Of a stretch of DNA of 64,000 nt, positions 23,605 through 35,572 are shown piece after piece (within the stretch, counting starts at the first letter, position 1; each line of letters begins with the position of its first letter). Under the pieces are notes generated by a model, which was given only the letters and a program-made list of their open reading frames with translations, ran no database searches and was not told the origin of the DNA. This DNA is from Corbicula japonica (lineage: Eukaryota; Mollusca; Bivalvia; Venerida; Cyrenidae): contig JAZAYU010000052.1 of assembly GCA_038501625.1 (NCBI GenBank), positions 2,324,858 to 2,388,857 on the forward strand, written 5' to 3'. The translations under genes and the position numbers were made by a program.

Positions 23605-24070
23605 ATGTTGATATTTATTATATTAACAAGTATTTCAACAATAGGTAAGATTTATTTTGTATATTGTAAATGTTTGTCACAACTAAATTTTAATACTAAT
23701 TAAAATAATTAGTTTAAAGCATGCATTAAAAATGCAATACTTAATGGAAGTATGCAGAAATAAGTATTACATGTTTATTTTAGATTTTGAACGCAAAAAC
23801 ACACACATGTATTGATGTATCCTTAAATTGTCCTTTTGATAAATTTGATAAGCAATTTTAAAGCAGGTTTAAATCCTAACCATCTGGACCCGGTTGTTCG
23901 AAGCCTGGATAAATTTTATTCCTGGGTTAAATCCAGGTTAAAAATTATCCGCGGTTAAAAAATAGAAAACGCGTTGTTCAAAATTATTGGTCAAATTTAA
24001 GCCATTAAAAACTGGTTAAAATCTAACCCTGGTATTTACCTGGGTTAAATTTTATCCAGGATCATCAAAG

Positions 24071-26597
24071 ATGGCTGCCTTTCTAGCGTTCAGAAATGGC
24101 ATGAAAATTAGGCAGCATTTCGCAAATGTCACGCCCTTAAATGACACTGAAATGTGTGCTCGGTACAGGTTCAGTAATGAGAACGTCGACAGGTTATGCC
24201 GTGTACTTGAAGATAAGCTGAGTAGATCAACAAATAGATCTCATGCATTATCCGTTAAGCAGCAAGTGCTCATAAGTCTACGTTATCTAGCTTCTGGCAA
24301 TTTTATGCAAACTATAGGTGATACCTTCGGGATTGACAAGGGCACGGTCTCCAGAGTCGTTTCTAATTTTGTCAACGAGCTTTGTTCTTTAAAAGATCGG
24401 TTCATCAATTTTCGTGTAGATCGAGATGATGTGTCTAGAGAGCAGAATGCATTTTATATGCATCATGGATTCCCGTGTGTAGTTGGCTGCATAGATTGCA
24501 CACATGTTCGCATAACTTCTCCTGGCATCCCGGAGATGCTAATCGTAAGGGTTTTCACAGCGTCAATGTACAAGTTACATGCGACAGTCAAGGTAGAGTA
24601 CTTTCCCTTGATCTATGAATAATATATAGATCTAGGTCAACTTGAGGCCCTAACATAAATTATATTGCTCAATTAATAATATTGCTAAAAAATTAAGATT
24701 ATTTGCTCACCCCATTTGCCTAATTACTTTTAAAATAAGTAGATGACATAATTGTGGTAAGATATATTTTCAAGGCCCCGCTGATGTAATTTTAACCATT
24801 GTTTGACTGTTACATGTCATTAATTATAATAAATATGGTTTAACTCGGTGAAAAAACACGAAACAATTTAGATACTAAACTATCATAGATACAAATAATT
24901 AAATTAAAAAAAAAATCAATATAATATATGACTTCTAAGTAGGAATACGGGTGTAATTGTGGATTAATTTTGCTACTTTATTTTGGAGGCAGGACCTGGG
25001 TTAGAATAGTATAACCCAGTCAGGACTTAGGAATTTTTGCACATGTTTCCAATATATTTATGCGGTCATCCTGCTAAAGTATTCTTAAAGTAAAACACTC
25101 TAGTTACTAATAAGTAAAAGTAATTGTTTATTCGGTGACTAAATGTATGAAAATTAAACGGTCTGGCCCAGCGCAATTTTTATCCTGATTAGTCTGCGAT
25201 GTATGTGCGGGAGCTGATCTGAGTCTGCACTTGTTTGTCAAATGAAGACTGATGCACTTAAAGCCTTTGCATTAAAAATGTTATCACTTGGTTATGATAG
25301 ATTGAATGTAGCTTAGCACTATTACTCATCGCTTCATTGTTTATGTAAGTTAATGATCATGTTAGCCAATGTTTTACTATGTTTTTAAGTTACTCTCAAA
25401 CTACTGCATTTGTGTACTTCAATAACTGCATTTACTAATTAGAACTTTAATTCAAGTAGGATCTTTGCCACTGGCCTGTCAATATATATTAATAATTGTT
25501 TAGGAAGAATCACAAGTGTAAACGCCGCATGGCCTGGTGCTGCACACGATTCCCATATTTTTAGGAGTTCAAACCTAGCAGCGTACATGCAACAACATCA
25601 CAGGGGTAAGATTTTACAAATTTATATCAAAACAAGTTTAATGTCTTACTGAACTCAGTTATAGCTATTCTTTATTACTGTAAAGTGCGAATCGAATCCT
25701 TATAAAAATCCACCAATAATTTTAAGAGCTCGTGTTATCAATTTACACTAACTGAAATATTCATTGAGTGTCTATTGTCAATGCAATGGAATTCCAGAAA
25801 TTCGTTGACTCCTAAGTCCTACAAAATGTGTTCACATATAGTAGAATAACTTTCTAGTTTTGGAAACAGCTGTTTCGACTGGTGGCCAGTGACCACCATT
25901 TCTTATGCGCATGTGTACATATTTATTCAATAAAATGACAACTTAACGTGATATTATCGTACAGGTCTAGTTGATGGAGTTCTTCTAGGTGATAGTGACT
26001 GTAGATAATTCTTGTTGACCCCATATTCCAATCCTGTGTCGCCCGCACAGATTAGATACAACGAAAGCCACAGCAAAACGAGATGTTGTGTGGAGCGCCT
26101 TTTCGGAGTTTGGAAAAGACGGTTTTACATTCTACATTCAGAGGTTTTAGTGAATGTTTTAAATCTTTTTTTATTTCAGGCGTATGTTTTAAATCTTACT
26201 TGTTATTTTAAGTAACAATTGCAAGAACTGAATAGTAATTTTAAAATAATCATATTTCATGAAATAATTTTAGGTACAATATGTTTACCACATTGTTAAA
26301 CTAAGTAACATTAGAGCAATATTGCATACTTTCAAAACTAGTGGTTTTAAATTGAATTTAAATGATTTTCTACGAAACTCAATGTTGACATCGCTTTCAT
26401 TACAGATCACACTTAAACCGGAAAAGTGCAGTAAGGTCGTTATCGCATGTGCCGTGTTGCACAACCTCGCAAAGATATGGGGAGAGCCCGACGACATCCT
26501 GGAGCAGGATGACCAGGATCCTGTTCTGGTTCCATACAACGGACCACAAGATGGGCGGGCTGTCAGGGACCACATAGCCAACAACTATTTTAATTAA
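24071..26597 (+). pseudogene. Harbinger (HARBI1-type) DDE transposase, four exons, decayed
   Basis: Exons: 24071-24592, 25504-25605, 25965-26143 and 26406-26597, all with GT-AG borders and matching phases. Exon 1 has a helix-turn-helix (residues about 78-100, IGDTFGIDKGTVSRVVSNF) and the first catalytic Asp in GCIDCTHVRI (about D142). Exon 2 has the second in AAHDSHIFR. Exon 3 has L-L-G-D-S, LLTPYSNP, YNESHSKTR and the third acidic residue in VERLFGVWKRRF. Exon 4 has KCSKVVIACAVLHNLA and ends HIANNYFN. The role would be cutting and joining element DNA together with the Myb-like partner. Damage: a frameshift near 24530-24545 (the NRKGFHSVNVQ motif is in another frame) and an in-frame TAA at 26006. 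Confidence 0.85.
25140..25290 (+). repeat. Dispersed repeat (GTCTGGCCCAGCGC ... CTGATCTGAGTCTGCACT)
   Basis: In intron 1 of the transposase gene. Words such as GGCCCAGCGC, CTGATTAGTCTGCG and GCTGATCTGAGTCTGCACT resemble a short repeat common in mollusc genomes; a possible relative is at 49735-49905. Confidence 0.4.
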
Positions 26598-26929
26598 TAT
26601 GGGAAATAAAGAATAACATTGAAATCATAACAGAACATACGTCATAACCATAACGTAAAATTTATTGGCATAAAATAGCCAATCGCAAAATTAAGTATAA
26701 TGTAGACATGACAAATCAGACAATAAAGGTTTTCAAGAAAAACTTACTTCCTGGTTCAAATCTACGTTCGGTTTGAGTTAAGTTTTTCTTGAATTTCTTG
26801 AAAACCCTCAACATTATTTTGATGAAATTGGCACTAAACATTGTAGACCAGCATACACTTATTTCAGGTATGAGTTGCTTTGGTATATTGTTCATGAATT
26901 TCAGAGTTCTCATGCAAACGGTTTTTCTT

Positions 26930-27120
26930 TTGTTTTAGTATGTGCTTGGTAATTAGAACATGAATTAGACTAAATTGACCTTGCAAACATTAACTACATC
27001 CATAGCTAAATACATTTCTTTACTTAAATCTTGGTGGCAATAAGTATTTTCCCCAAAACTCATTTTTTGAAATTTAAGCCTGTTTTCGCCATTTGCAATG
27101 TTTGCGACCTCTTAAAAACA
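26930..27120 (+). repeat. Dispersed repeat, inverted partner of 21700-21890
   Basis: Lies between the two genes of the Harbinger element. Contains TTTTAGTATGTGCTTGGTAA, AATACATTTCTTTACT and CCATTTGCAATGTTTGCGAC. Confidence 0.75.
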
Positions 27121-27222
27121 AAGAAGTCTAATTCATCTCGGTATAATAAGCAATAATTTTCATGTTAGCATAAGCAGTAAATAATTCTTCATTTAACATT
27201 CACGATTCTGCATGTACTTTGT

Positions 27223-30200
27223 TCATTCATCAGCACTGGCCCACTGAATTACTTTTTTGTCATCAAAGAAGGCCGCCATCTTCTTATAGAACTGTGTTTG
27301 CTGCATAACTATCTCGGTTTTGGCCGCCAGGTACTTTTTCTTCTCGGCTTGCACCTCCATTTCGCCAATAAAGTAATCCCTTTGTAGAGCTTGCAAGTCT
27401 TTTACCTGAACTCTGCAATGTCGAGTGATACTGATTTAAATTATTTTAACCTAAGAAACTGTTTTACTTAAAGATTGTTTAACTCTCAATAGAGTTTTTG
27501 GGATGGGCAATACATTTACGATATAAGAAAACTGTTTTATTTTGTACTATAATGCAGGCCTATCCTTGCAAATCAGGCAGCATGTGAAAAAGAGCATACA
27601 CTAAGTCTTAATATTTGCAACATCCAGTCGAAAGTTAACGTGTCATTTCCGGTTTATTTGGTCCATTTACGTGTTTCAAATACGCTCCCTTGGTTTTCTT
27701 CTATTGTATTCAAGACAAACAGATGAGTTTTCCGATTTGTTCAAATAATTCTGTATAAAGGTGCAACAAAACATCACATTAAAGAACAACTATGTGAATT
27801 TGATCAGATTCTGTCATAGGTTGTATTTTGTTTTAGATAGAATGTGTTGTAGATAATACACATACTCAAAGGCAATCACAAAGCTGGCATTTTTGTAGAA
27901 ACCATCTGTTTAATCATCTTTTCAAAAATTAAAACAATGTCCATAATTTTCTTAAACTAAAAAGACCGGAGATTCACCGACTAGCGGAATTACTGAATAT
28001 GTAACGTAAATGTTCGCACTTAATAAAAAGAAAACGGCAACTGACACTGCAACATGTTTATATTTTTAATGGGTTGGAAAGTGACTTAAAACTTCCTAAT
28101 GATTAAAGAAATATTATTTAACATATAACAATTTAATAAAGTCGGAAACATACTGTGATTTGTGTGCATGAATCTCTACTCCTATGAAATAGCATACCTC
28201 TTAGACGTCAACTTTGCTGTTGTTGTTGTTGTTTCTTTGTTTTGCGATATTGGGTTACTTGTACCAATGTCTAAAATTGGAAACGGTGGTTTAAAAATGT
28301 CTAAACTGAACACAAATTCTGAATTACGGCGAGAAGACACTCTAATGCTTTTTGTTCCATTTTAAGTAAATTTTTGTTAAGTAGAAAATTAATTTCAAAG
28401 TGTATATGTCTATAGAATACTGGAGCGGTTAAATGTCAGAGTGCAAATATAGTACAATATTTATGATACATTAATGTGAAAATTTTAATTTTGTTATTAT
28501 TCGGTATTGATTTTGAATAACAACGAAGCGTGCAAAAACTTATGGATTCTTGATTTCCTTACTATGGCAAAGAGAATAAAAATGACCTTGCAAACGATCT
28601 GATGTTCCAGCCACTACTTCTGTCTCTACATCACCTACAAATAGATTCACTCATTATTGTCAACATGTTGTATCAGTTCTTATAAACACTCGTGGTATTG
28701 TAATTTACAAAGATGTTAGACCTTGTTCTTAACTTATTTGCTTTTAATTGTTGAAGCCACTATTTATACATCATATTATAAATATGTTACTCAATGAAAA
28801 GTACACAAACAGTTGAATTTTTTCGGTATTCGGGAAAACTTTTACACTTTTATGTTTATTACGTTTAATACGTTGGTGAGTTTTTTCGTTATTCGGAAAA
28901 AACTAATTAACCTTTCTGTTTATTACGTTTAATACGGTAGTGTGTTTTTTCACCTTTTACACTTATCATATATGGTGTTACTACATGTAGTTCTATGTTG
29001 CTCATATTATTGCTAACTCAAATGAATGACACTTACTCGTCTGTTTGTAGACACTTCTGTTTTCAAGGTTGTCTCCAGTCAATGTCACCAATGTAAAGAA
29101 ATTAATTTAAAGATTGAATTTCTTTCTTTTACCATTCATCGACGTATGAACTGTAAAATTGCTGACACCTGTTTTCCATTAACTCATCGGTTTCCACGTT
29201 TTATGTGTTAATATTCATACACGAATTAAAAGAAAAACAAGTATTATACAGTAGAGGAAGGGGAGGGAGAGAAAGAAAGAACGAACGAACGAACGAACGA
29301 ACGAACGAACGAACGTAATAAGCAAATTCAGGAATATGTTTACCACAAATGAATATATATATAATTTTATTACGACTTTATCTTTAAGGTTTCATGTCTT
29401 ACCTTAATCCTCGATTATGTCTCTTTCATCAGTTGCAAGGCATGTATCTGAAAGACACATTTATATTAGTGTGTTATGTCTTCTTGTCTATAATTTACGG
29501 TTGTTGTTTGCTACATAGGAGCCTGCCTTTTAAGACATGTCTATCATACATATTGTTTATAAATGTCTTAAGTAGTTTGAAAATTGTAGTGCGGTCAACC
29601 GCCCCCGCAGCCACATGCGTGACACTTTTGTTATACATGTAACGAAGTGATGCGAACTATTTCTATTTATTATTAATTTACAGTTTATAAATAATTACAG
29701 TTGAAGCGCTTGAAATAATCTAAGGAAACGTGTCAATAGGGAACACTTACCCGTGGTACTGTCAAAACTAAAAACAAGAAAAAAATATTATGTGCGTAAA
29801 TACAGCATAATCTAAATGTATAATCACTATTAAGTGTGAGTGATTTAATAATATTTGGTTGTTAAAGCTTACAATCGTTTTCTGTTTGATTATTATTTAG
29901 CTGGGTGGAGTGGGGCACATGTCCTTCAGAGTACAGTCATCTAGTAGTTATCAGTTGCAGAACGGATTAAGAAAAATTTAAAATAAACGATAAAGAATAC
30001 TCTTATTCCATTGACTATCACCAATCATTGAACAAACTTTAACGAATTAATTAGTCATAATATATATAGAGAGAGTTTATGTGAGGTACGAATACACTGA
30101 ACTCATGTTAAAATTATTAACAACTGTTGTGGTACAACCGCTGTACCTTTTTCACGAATATCACATAATTATACAGTAGTTCTCTCAAATTGTAGCAGGG

Positions 30201-31296
30201 CCTCTTTTGCTAAATGACCTTGACGCTACAAGCGTAAAAAGAAAGACGCGCATTGATTGGGCGGATTGATTCGGGAGGCGGAGTTATTGATCTAAAAGTT
30301 AGGAATGTCCAACATTTGAATTCTTTTCACGTCGGAATTCATGGAGTTAAGATGTGGACACAATTTATGGAAGATTTTTGTGTAGTGTTTAGGACTCCGT
30401 GACTATTTTAGGATATTTGGATTACAATGTGTTCGAGATATGATAATTCACAAAGATATGTTTTACATGGACTGATAACTGAGTGTTTTAATAGCCTAGT
30501 GGAATCTGAAGAAACATGGCATGCCTATAAAGTTCTATTGACAAACACTAGATCTATAATCGGGCACACCGATAGTGATCACGGGTTGCTCTAGGGGAAT
30601 GCGTTTTGAAACGAAGTGGAATTAACACCCGTTCCAAAAGCATCCTGCTACTGGTGATCATATCAATCGACGTTCAACTGAAAGGATTTTTATGTGTTTT
30701 TTTGTGATTTTTTATTGATCGGGGATAATGGGTGAGTGTGAACGTAGTCGGACAATAACAATAGCGATGATTCATCAAAGACTGACTGACAGGAGGCTAG
30801 CAATGGAAAGTAAGATTTTTTCTTTTATAAGAACGATGTCTTTGAAGTGTTTCATTGTCGAACTAAATCTATATCATACGTACCAAAGGTCTCCAGGTTT
30901 TCTGAGCCCGGAATACCACAAAACCCAGTAGTTTCCTAGTAGATATCGATAATTCTGGACGTCGTAGAAGACAAGTCGGCTGGGGGCCTGCCCCCACCCG
31001 TCTTCGACCGATCTTCTAGGAAAGTTCTATACTCCTTCTTTGCTTTTTTTCTTTTCATCACTCCACTTTTCTTTTATTTCTTGCACAGTTCACACCGTCG
31101 AGCCCGCAGCATTAACTTTCTGGGTGATCATCTCCCATACCTGCTGCTTTCTAGCGTTGGTAACCTTGTCCGAAAATTTACCTTCCAACAGCCATCTATT
31201 TTTCAAAAATTCTTTTACGATGACCGTTTCTGAATTAGGCCCCCGCTTCCTTATTTTCTTTTGACTACCGTCAAGTGTCGGCTGCAAGTCGGCCAT
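27223..31296 (-). pseudogene. Harbinger Myb/SANT-like DNA-binding protein, decayed
   Basis: The N-terminal exon starts at 31296 (MADLQPTL) and encodes a trihelix/Myb-like domain: VKEFLKNRWLLEGKF, VWEMITQKVNAAG, then after an in-frame TGA, TVQEIKEKWSDEKKKSKEGV, a second stop, and a GWGQAPSR-type stretch. The C-terminal exon is 27405-27223, with acceptor TTCAG and stop TGA; it encodes a charged coiled-coil (DYFIGEMEVQAEKKKYLAAK, QTQFYKKMAAFFDD). Such proteins bind element ends and carry the transposase into the nucleus. The 3.6 kb between the exons is intron plus probable later insertions; middle exons were not found. Two stops in the first exon mark it as dead. Confidence 0.75.
27420..30900. 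repeat. Interior of Harbinger: intronic DNA with simple repeats
   Basis: Contains a (GAAC)n microsatellite at about 29278-29315 and two copies of a 64-bp tandem unit at about 28828-28955 (shared GTTTATTACGTTTAATACG). The remainder has no recognisable coding sequence. Confidence 0.6.
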
Positions 31297-32929
31297 TTTG
31301 GATATAGGAATCGTGCATTCTGGGATTGGGATAAACTTTATCCTGGGTTAATTTTTACCCAATGTGGGATAATTATCCCACTGGATATTTTTTTCAAACA
31401 ACTCGTTTAACATAGGTGGTTAACTAACCAAGTCGGAATAAATATAACCCAAGGGTTAGTACTAACCCAGGGTTATATTTATCCAGGTTTCGAACAACCG
31501 GATCCTGGTGAAAAAAAAGTGAGAACAAGCAAAGCACTGTTATTACATAATAATCAAAAAAGCGCGACGGCACAGAAATGTGCATAGAAAATAGATTAGT
31601 TTTCAATAAAACTAAATCAGCTTTTTTCACATAACAAGAAAATTTCGACCAATATCATGTCAGAAAATATTTGCTAATGCTAATTCTCTGTCTGTTAAGA
31701 GTTTCGCATGCTTTGATTTTATTCTTTTCAAAAAACATTTTGATATCTTAAGAAGTAAATACTAATTTTTTAAATGTCTCTATTAAACAAACTGGTTGCC
31801 AAGAAGGTAAGCTGTATTCCCTGCTTTGTTTTATTATTTGCGACATGCTGCACAATCTATATCTACGAATATATTGATTTCAATTTTAATCGTAATGATT
31901 TTGACTGATGCAATATATTCCCGGTTAACTTTATAGAACAATCGTTTTTGGTTTTAGTTTTAGGTTGTCCAAGTGGATTCCTCACCCATGACAACAGTTG
32001 TTATCACTTTAGCAATGATACAGAGACCTGGATTGGTGCCTCGGAATATTTTTGGGTTTTTCAAGATTACCATCTCCTAGCTATACGTAACTTGTTCATA
32101 ATACCAATAGAACAATATTATAACTTGAAGTTCGTTTCCATGACTTACGACTCCGCCTTATTATCAAGATCGCCTAAGCCATCCTTCTTTAATAATTTCA
32201 ACGTAGTTAAGTTTAGATAGAAATAAACATTATGCAGAGCATGGAAATACAACAACAACTACATCAACAACAACGGTTACAGATCTCGTAGGCAAGAACA
32301 TTTTCGTCACGATGATTTGTTATTAGATTTGTGAATTTGAACATCTCGTAAAACTGTTAAATTCAAGAAGGTTTTGCTATCTTGCTATAGTAATCGGATC
32401 CCCGAGTCCGTCATCATGTTTGGGGCTCACACAATACAATCTTCCTTATTTGTATACCACTTAAAAGTATGTTAGTGTCCTATTTAAAAAAAATGAACAT
32501 TTCGGATTATTTTGTGAATGTTTTAGCAATTCTGTCATGAACTTGATGCAGCGCTTGTTGAAATAAACGACGCCAGGGCAAATGCATTCCTAAAAGCTAA
32601 CGCAGCAGCATTGAAATGTGAGAAGGGTTTTATAATATTAATTTATGTTTAAGTAATGCATTCCTGAAAATGCATTTGAAGCAGACCTACATATTATTTC
32701 GCATAGCTTTAGTTTTAAATTCTAAATTACTGAAAACTTTTACAGAAACTTTAAACTGTGAACATTATACAAAAGCTTTGCATTGTGATAAGGCTAAAAT
32801 AACATATTCAATGAGTTTTGTTATCAGTTACGGCCTTTTTAGGTCACTGAGCACAATACTTTTGTATTTTTAATAGTTCTTCAAAATTTACTTTTGTTTT
32901 AAAATTTTGTCCAATTGGGTTGTTTCAAT

Positions 32930-33310
32930 ATCCCAGCAAATACAGATGTTGTTCAATCACCCTATGGATATGTACATCTTATATTTGTTTTAATTTTTGC
33001 CTTTAATGTGTTATGTGTTAAACAGGATTTATATTCTCAGATCCCATATCAAAATTTAATCCCTTTAGTCCCGCCTATTGTTTGCCCATTTAGTGCTTAC
33101 CTATTCTTTTTTTTCTGGAGACCATACGCCTCTGAATATGCAATGGTATTAATTGAGGCGCCCAACCCTAGTCTGGGCGGCGTGAGCAGTAATATGAATT
33201 TACATTACTGCTCATGAACAAATTCAATCAAATACATGCAGTTTTTTCATATGTTTAGTGTTCGGCATGCTTACAAAATTCCCTTTTCATTTATTTTAGT
33301 TTTGAGCTGG
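32930..33310 (+). repeat. SINE-like family X copy, long version
   Basis: Holds both the upstream motif (GAGACCATACGCCTCTGAAT) and the downstream part (GTGAGCAGTAATATGAATTT, TTCCCTTTTCATTTATT) in one copy, which links 1600-1815 to the shorter copies. The hairpin is decayed here. Lies in intron 3 of the broken lectin gene. Confidence 0.65.
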
Positions 33311-33444
33311 CGCAGACATTTTACATTGTTACAGTAATGAGGACTACATATCGTAGCTTTAGTTTTAAGTAACACATTTCTGAAATCAAGATGAAATTAA
33401 ATCATAACCAAACTTGAAGTAATTTATTAAAAATAATTATTATA

Positions 33445-33560
33445 ATGAAATATGCATTAAGGAATGGCCACATTCAAAAGAAGCAGCATTCACACAACGC
33501 CCAAAAGTAGAGATGAAAAACGCGCATAGATAATAAAATGACCAATTACAAAATAAATAA
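33445..33560 (-). mobile_element. Penelope-like element 3' end fragment
   Basis: AATATGCATTAAGGAATGGCC followed by a decayed version of the CACAGCCTCCCC...AAAAGTAGAGA stretch found at other PLE ends. Only about 115 bp remains, in intron 3 of the broken lectin gene. Confidence 0.6.
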
Positions 33561-34068
33561 AAATTATAAAACACCTCAAACAATTTATAAGAAAGAAAAG
33601 TAAATGCCACATTTACGTCAAAATAGATATCTTAGACACCTGTTTTTTAGTCGATTTTTTGGATTGGGCTGTCTGATGTGTGGAATGAGGGTGAATGGAT
33701 TTGGATGACCAGCAAAACACCACTAATGAACTCTAGTTTCTCTGATTGGCATCCTGGACAATGCCGGTCTTGATGAAAACTGCGTGCACCTACAACTAGC
33801 TTTGAATTTTCAACGGAACGACTTCCCTTGTCCTGCATGGCAGCATTACATCTGCGAAAAAGAGAACGAGTAACTGTTTTAAATATTTTCATTAAAATCA
33901 AAAGAACAACGTCTTAATAGACACGTTTCGTTAAAGTATTATTATTATCTTACTTATTTGAAACAATAAGGAATTGGTGTATTTGAAGTCTCAGAAATTT
34001 ACAGACAGTGTTATCTTACTTCGGGTGTTTCTGCATGAACATTGTGAAGTTTTATGATAGCATTATAA

Positions 34069-34236
34069 GCGTTCGCAAGTCAGTTTCTCCATTTAGTTCT
34101 GATATGAAAACTCTTACATTTTATTTTTTGTTAATTACATGAAATACACCGGCGTTCACAAGTCAATTTCTCCATTTAGTACTGATATGAAAACACTTAC
34201 AATTTATTTTTTGTTAATTACAGGAAATACACCGAC
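34069..34236. repeat. Tandem duplication, 83-bp unit, two copies
   Basis: GTTCGCAAGT at 34071 and GTTCACAAGT at 34154 start two copies sharing TTTCTCCATTTAGT and TTATTTTTTGTTAATTACA. Confidence 0.85.
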
Positions 34237-34736
34237 ATACTCGACAATAAAAGGAACCAAAAAGGAATGATCACACTGTCAGGAAACTTGGCAGGAATTC
34301 ATAAAGTGTTTACAATTACAGGATTGCTTTATGAATATTGAAAATCTTGATCCAAACGATGTAAAGACCAGATACAACATTTATCCTTTTTTGACCTCTT
34401 AAATTGAAAACAAACCATTATCCAGAACTATTATAATATTCGTTCAGATCTGTTGAAGTGGTTGGATAGTCGGGCTTGAAAATTACAACAGCGCCTTGAA
34501 ATACCTGTTCAATAATGACTGTCTGCAAAGAGTAATTAAACTATATTTGTTATTAATTCATATTCTAGACAAGAAGTTTGAAAATCGATAAATCCTGATT
34601 AAGGGTAGACATAAGATATTATAATGAAAAATGAACATGACTCTGTTCACGTCTTCCATACATCTCTCTTACTAGAATCTCAAGTTCACTCATACAAGAA
34701 AACACCAATAAACTTCAAGAAAAATTTTATTGAAGG
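34237..34736. other. No gene or repeat recognised
   Basis: Follows the broken lectin gene. No coding frame or known motif seen. Confidence 0.45.
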
Positions 34737-34935
34737 ATATATACTTAAGCAAATTAGAATCGCAACTTTTTTAACACTAAATATATTTCGTATTTAAATA
34801 AGTTGCGTTTTTAATTTCTGTAAGTATATGTAATATACCGAAAGAAATTAAAAACACAACTTTTATAAAAACGACATATATTTCATAATTAAAGAAGTAA
34901 TTGTTGCGTTTCTAATTTCTTTAAGTATATTTTAA
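34737..34935. mobile_element. Two tandem palindromic MITE-like units
   Basis: Two units of about 95-100 bp, each with inverted ends of the form TATACTTAAG, AAATTAGAA, CGCAACTTTT on the left and TTGCGTTT, TAATTTCT, AAGTATAT on the right. Adjacent ends also form a hairpin (TTGCGTTTTTAATTTCTG against GAAATTAAAAACACAAC). No coding content. Confidence 0.6.
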
Positions 34936-35572
34936 TCTCCCAAGCTGTATCAGTTGAGAAACCATCGATTTTTCTATGTTGCATGCCTTAACCTTCATTA
35001 GTTTAAGTCAATAAATCTGCTTCAGATACAGATAATATTAAAATACAACTGATTACATTGTTATTTTAGGAAAGAAAGGACCTCTTGCAATAGCGAGATG
35101 TGTTCAAATTTCGTGACTTAAATGAAGAAAAAAAGAATATACATTAATATATACCTTATGGACCTGATAGAGTCGGTAACTTTCTTACTGGATAATATTT
35201 ATGTTAGATTCGGTACCTCTATTTACGAGGGGTGTTCGGGAAGTTTAAGGTCTTTTGCTATATATTTGTTATTTATGGTGCATTTGTCTCCATATTTCAC
35301 AAAAATATATTTCAATATATGCTTTATGTTAAATATCACGCTCATTAGCAAAAATGTGTAAATCCCGCTTACAACTCGTGTCTATAGTAAACGCATAACG
35401 CATACCCGGAGCACTCCGTTTTTTTGTTATTATATTTATGCTATCAACATATTTAATTGCTAATAAATTACTTGAAATACAGTCGATAATTTCGCAAAAA
35501 AGCACGAGCGTCATATACAACGTCAACGTCATTTCCTGCAATTTTTACGCGCATATCATCAGAATTGTTTGA

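Larger units (their letters stand above)
23887..31504 (+). mobile_element. PIF/Harbinger DNA transposon, 7.6 kb, both genes present
   Basis: Inverted ends: left GACCCGGTTGTTCGAAGCCT, right the reverse complement GATCCGGTTGTTCGAAACCT, both continuing GGATAAAT. A 3-bp CTG lies directly outside each end (23884-23886, 31505-31507), fitting the CWG target known for some animal Harbingers. Inside are a plus-strand transposase (24071-26597) and a convergent minus-strand Myb-like gene (27223-31296). Subterminal DNA carries many copies of CCTGGGTTAAAT/ATCCAGG-type words. Both genes are damaged, so it is not autonomous now. Confidence 0.85.
23605..33873 (+). pseudogene. Second C-type lectin gene, broken, split by a transposon
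   Basis: Mirror image of the 20469-22964 gene with matching exons: 23605-23644 (MLIFIILTSISTI, donor GTAAGA), 31964-32043 (80 nt), 32527-32617 (91 nt) and 33651-33873. Splice phases agree with the intact gene. Defects: the exon 2 donor is GA instead of GT (TCGGAATAT against TCGGTATAC). Exon 4 has one extra T in the run before TGGATTGGGC and a loss of about 7 nt after CATCCTGG, which removes the QPD sugar-site motif and shifts frame. The stop is TAA. A 7.6 kb Harbinger element fills most of intron 1. The paired exon 1 and exon 2 sequences on either side of that element identify it as one gene. Confidence 0.8.
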
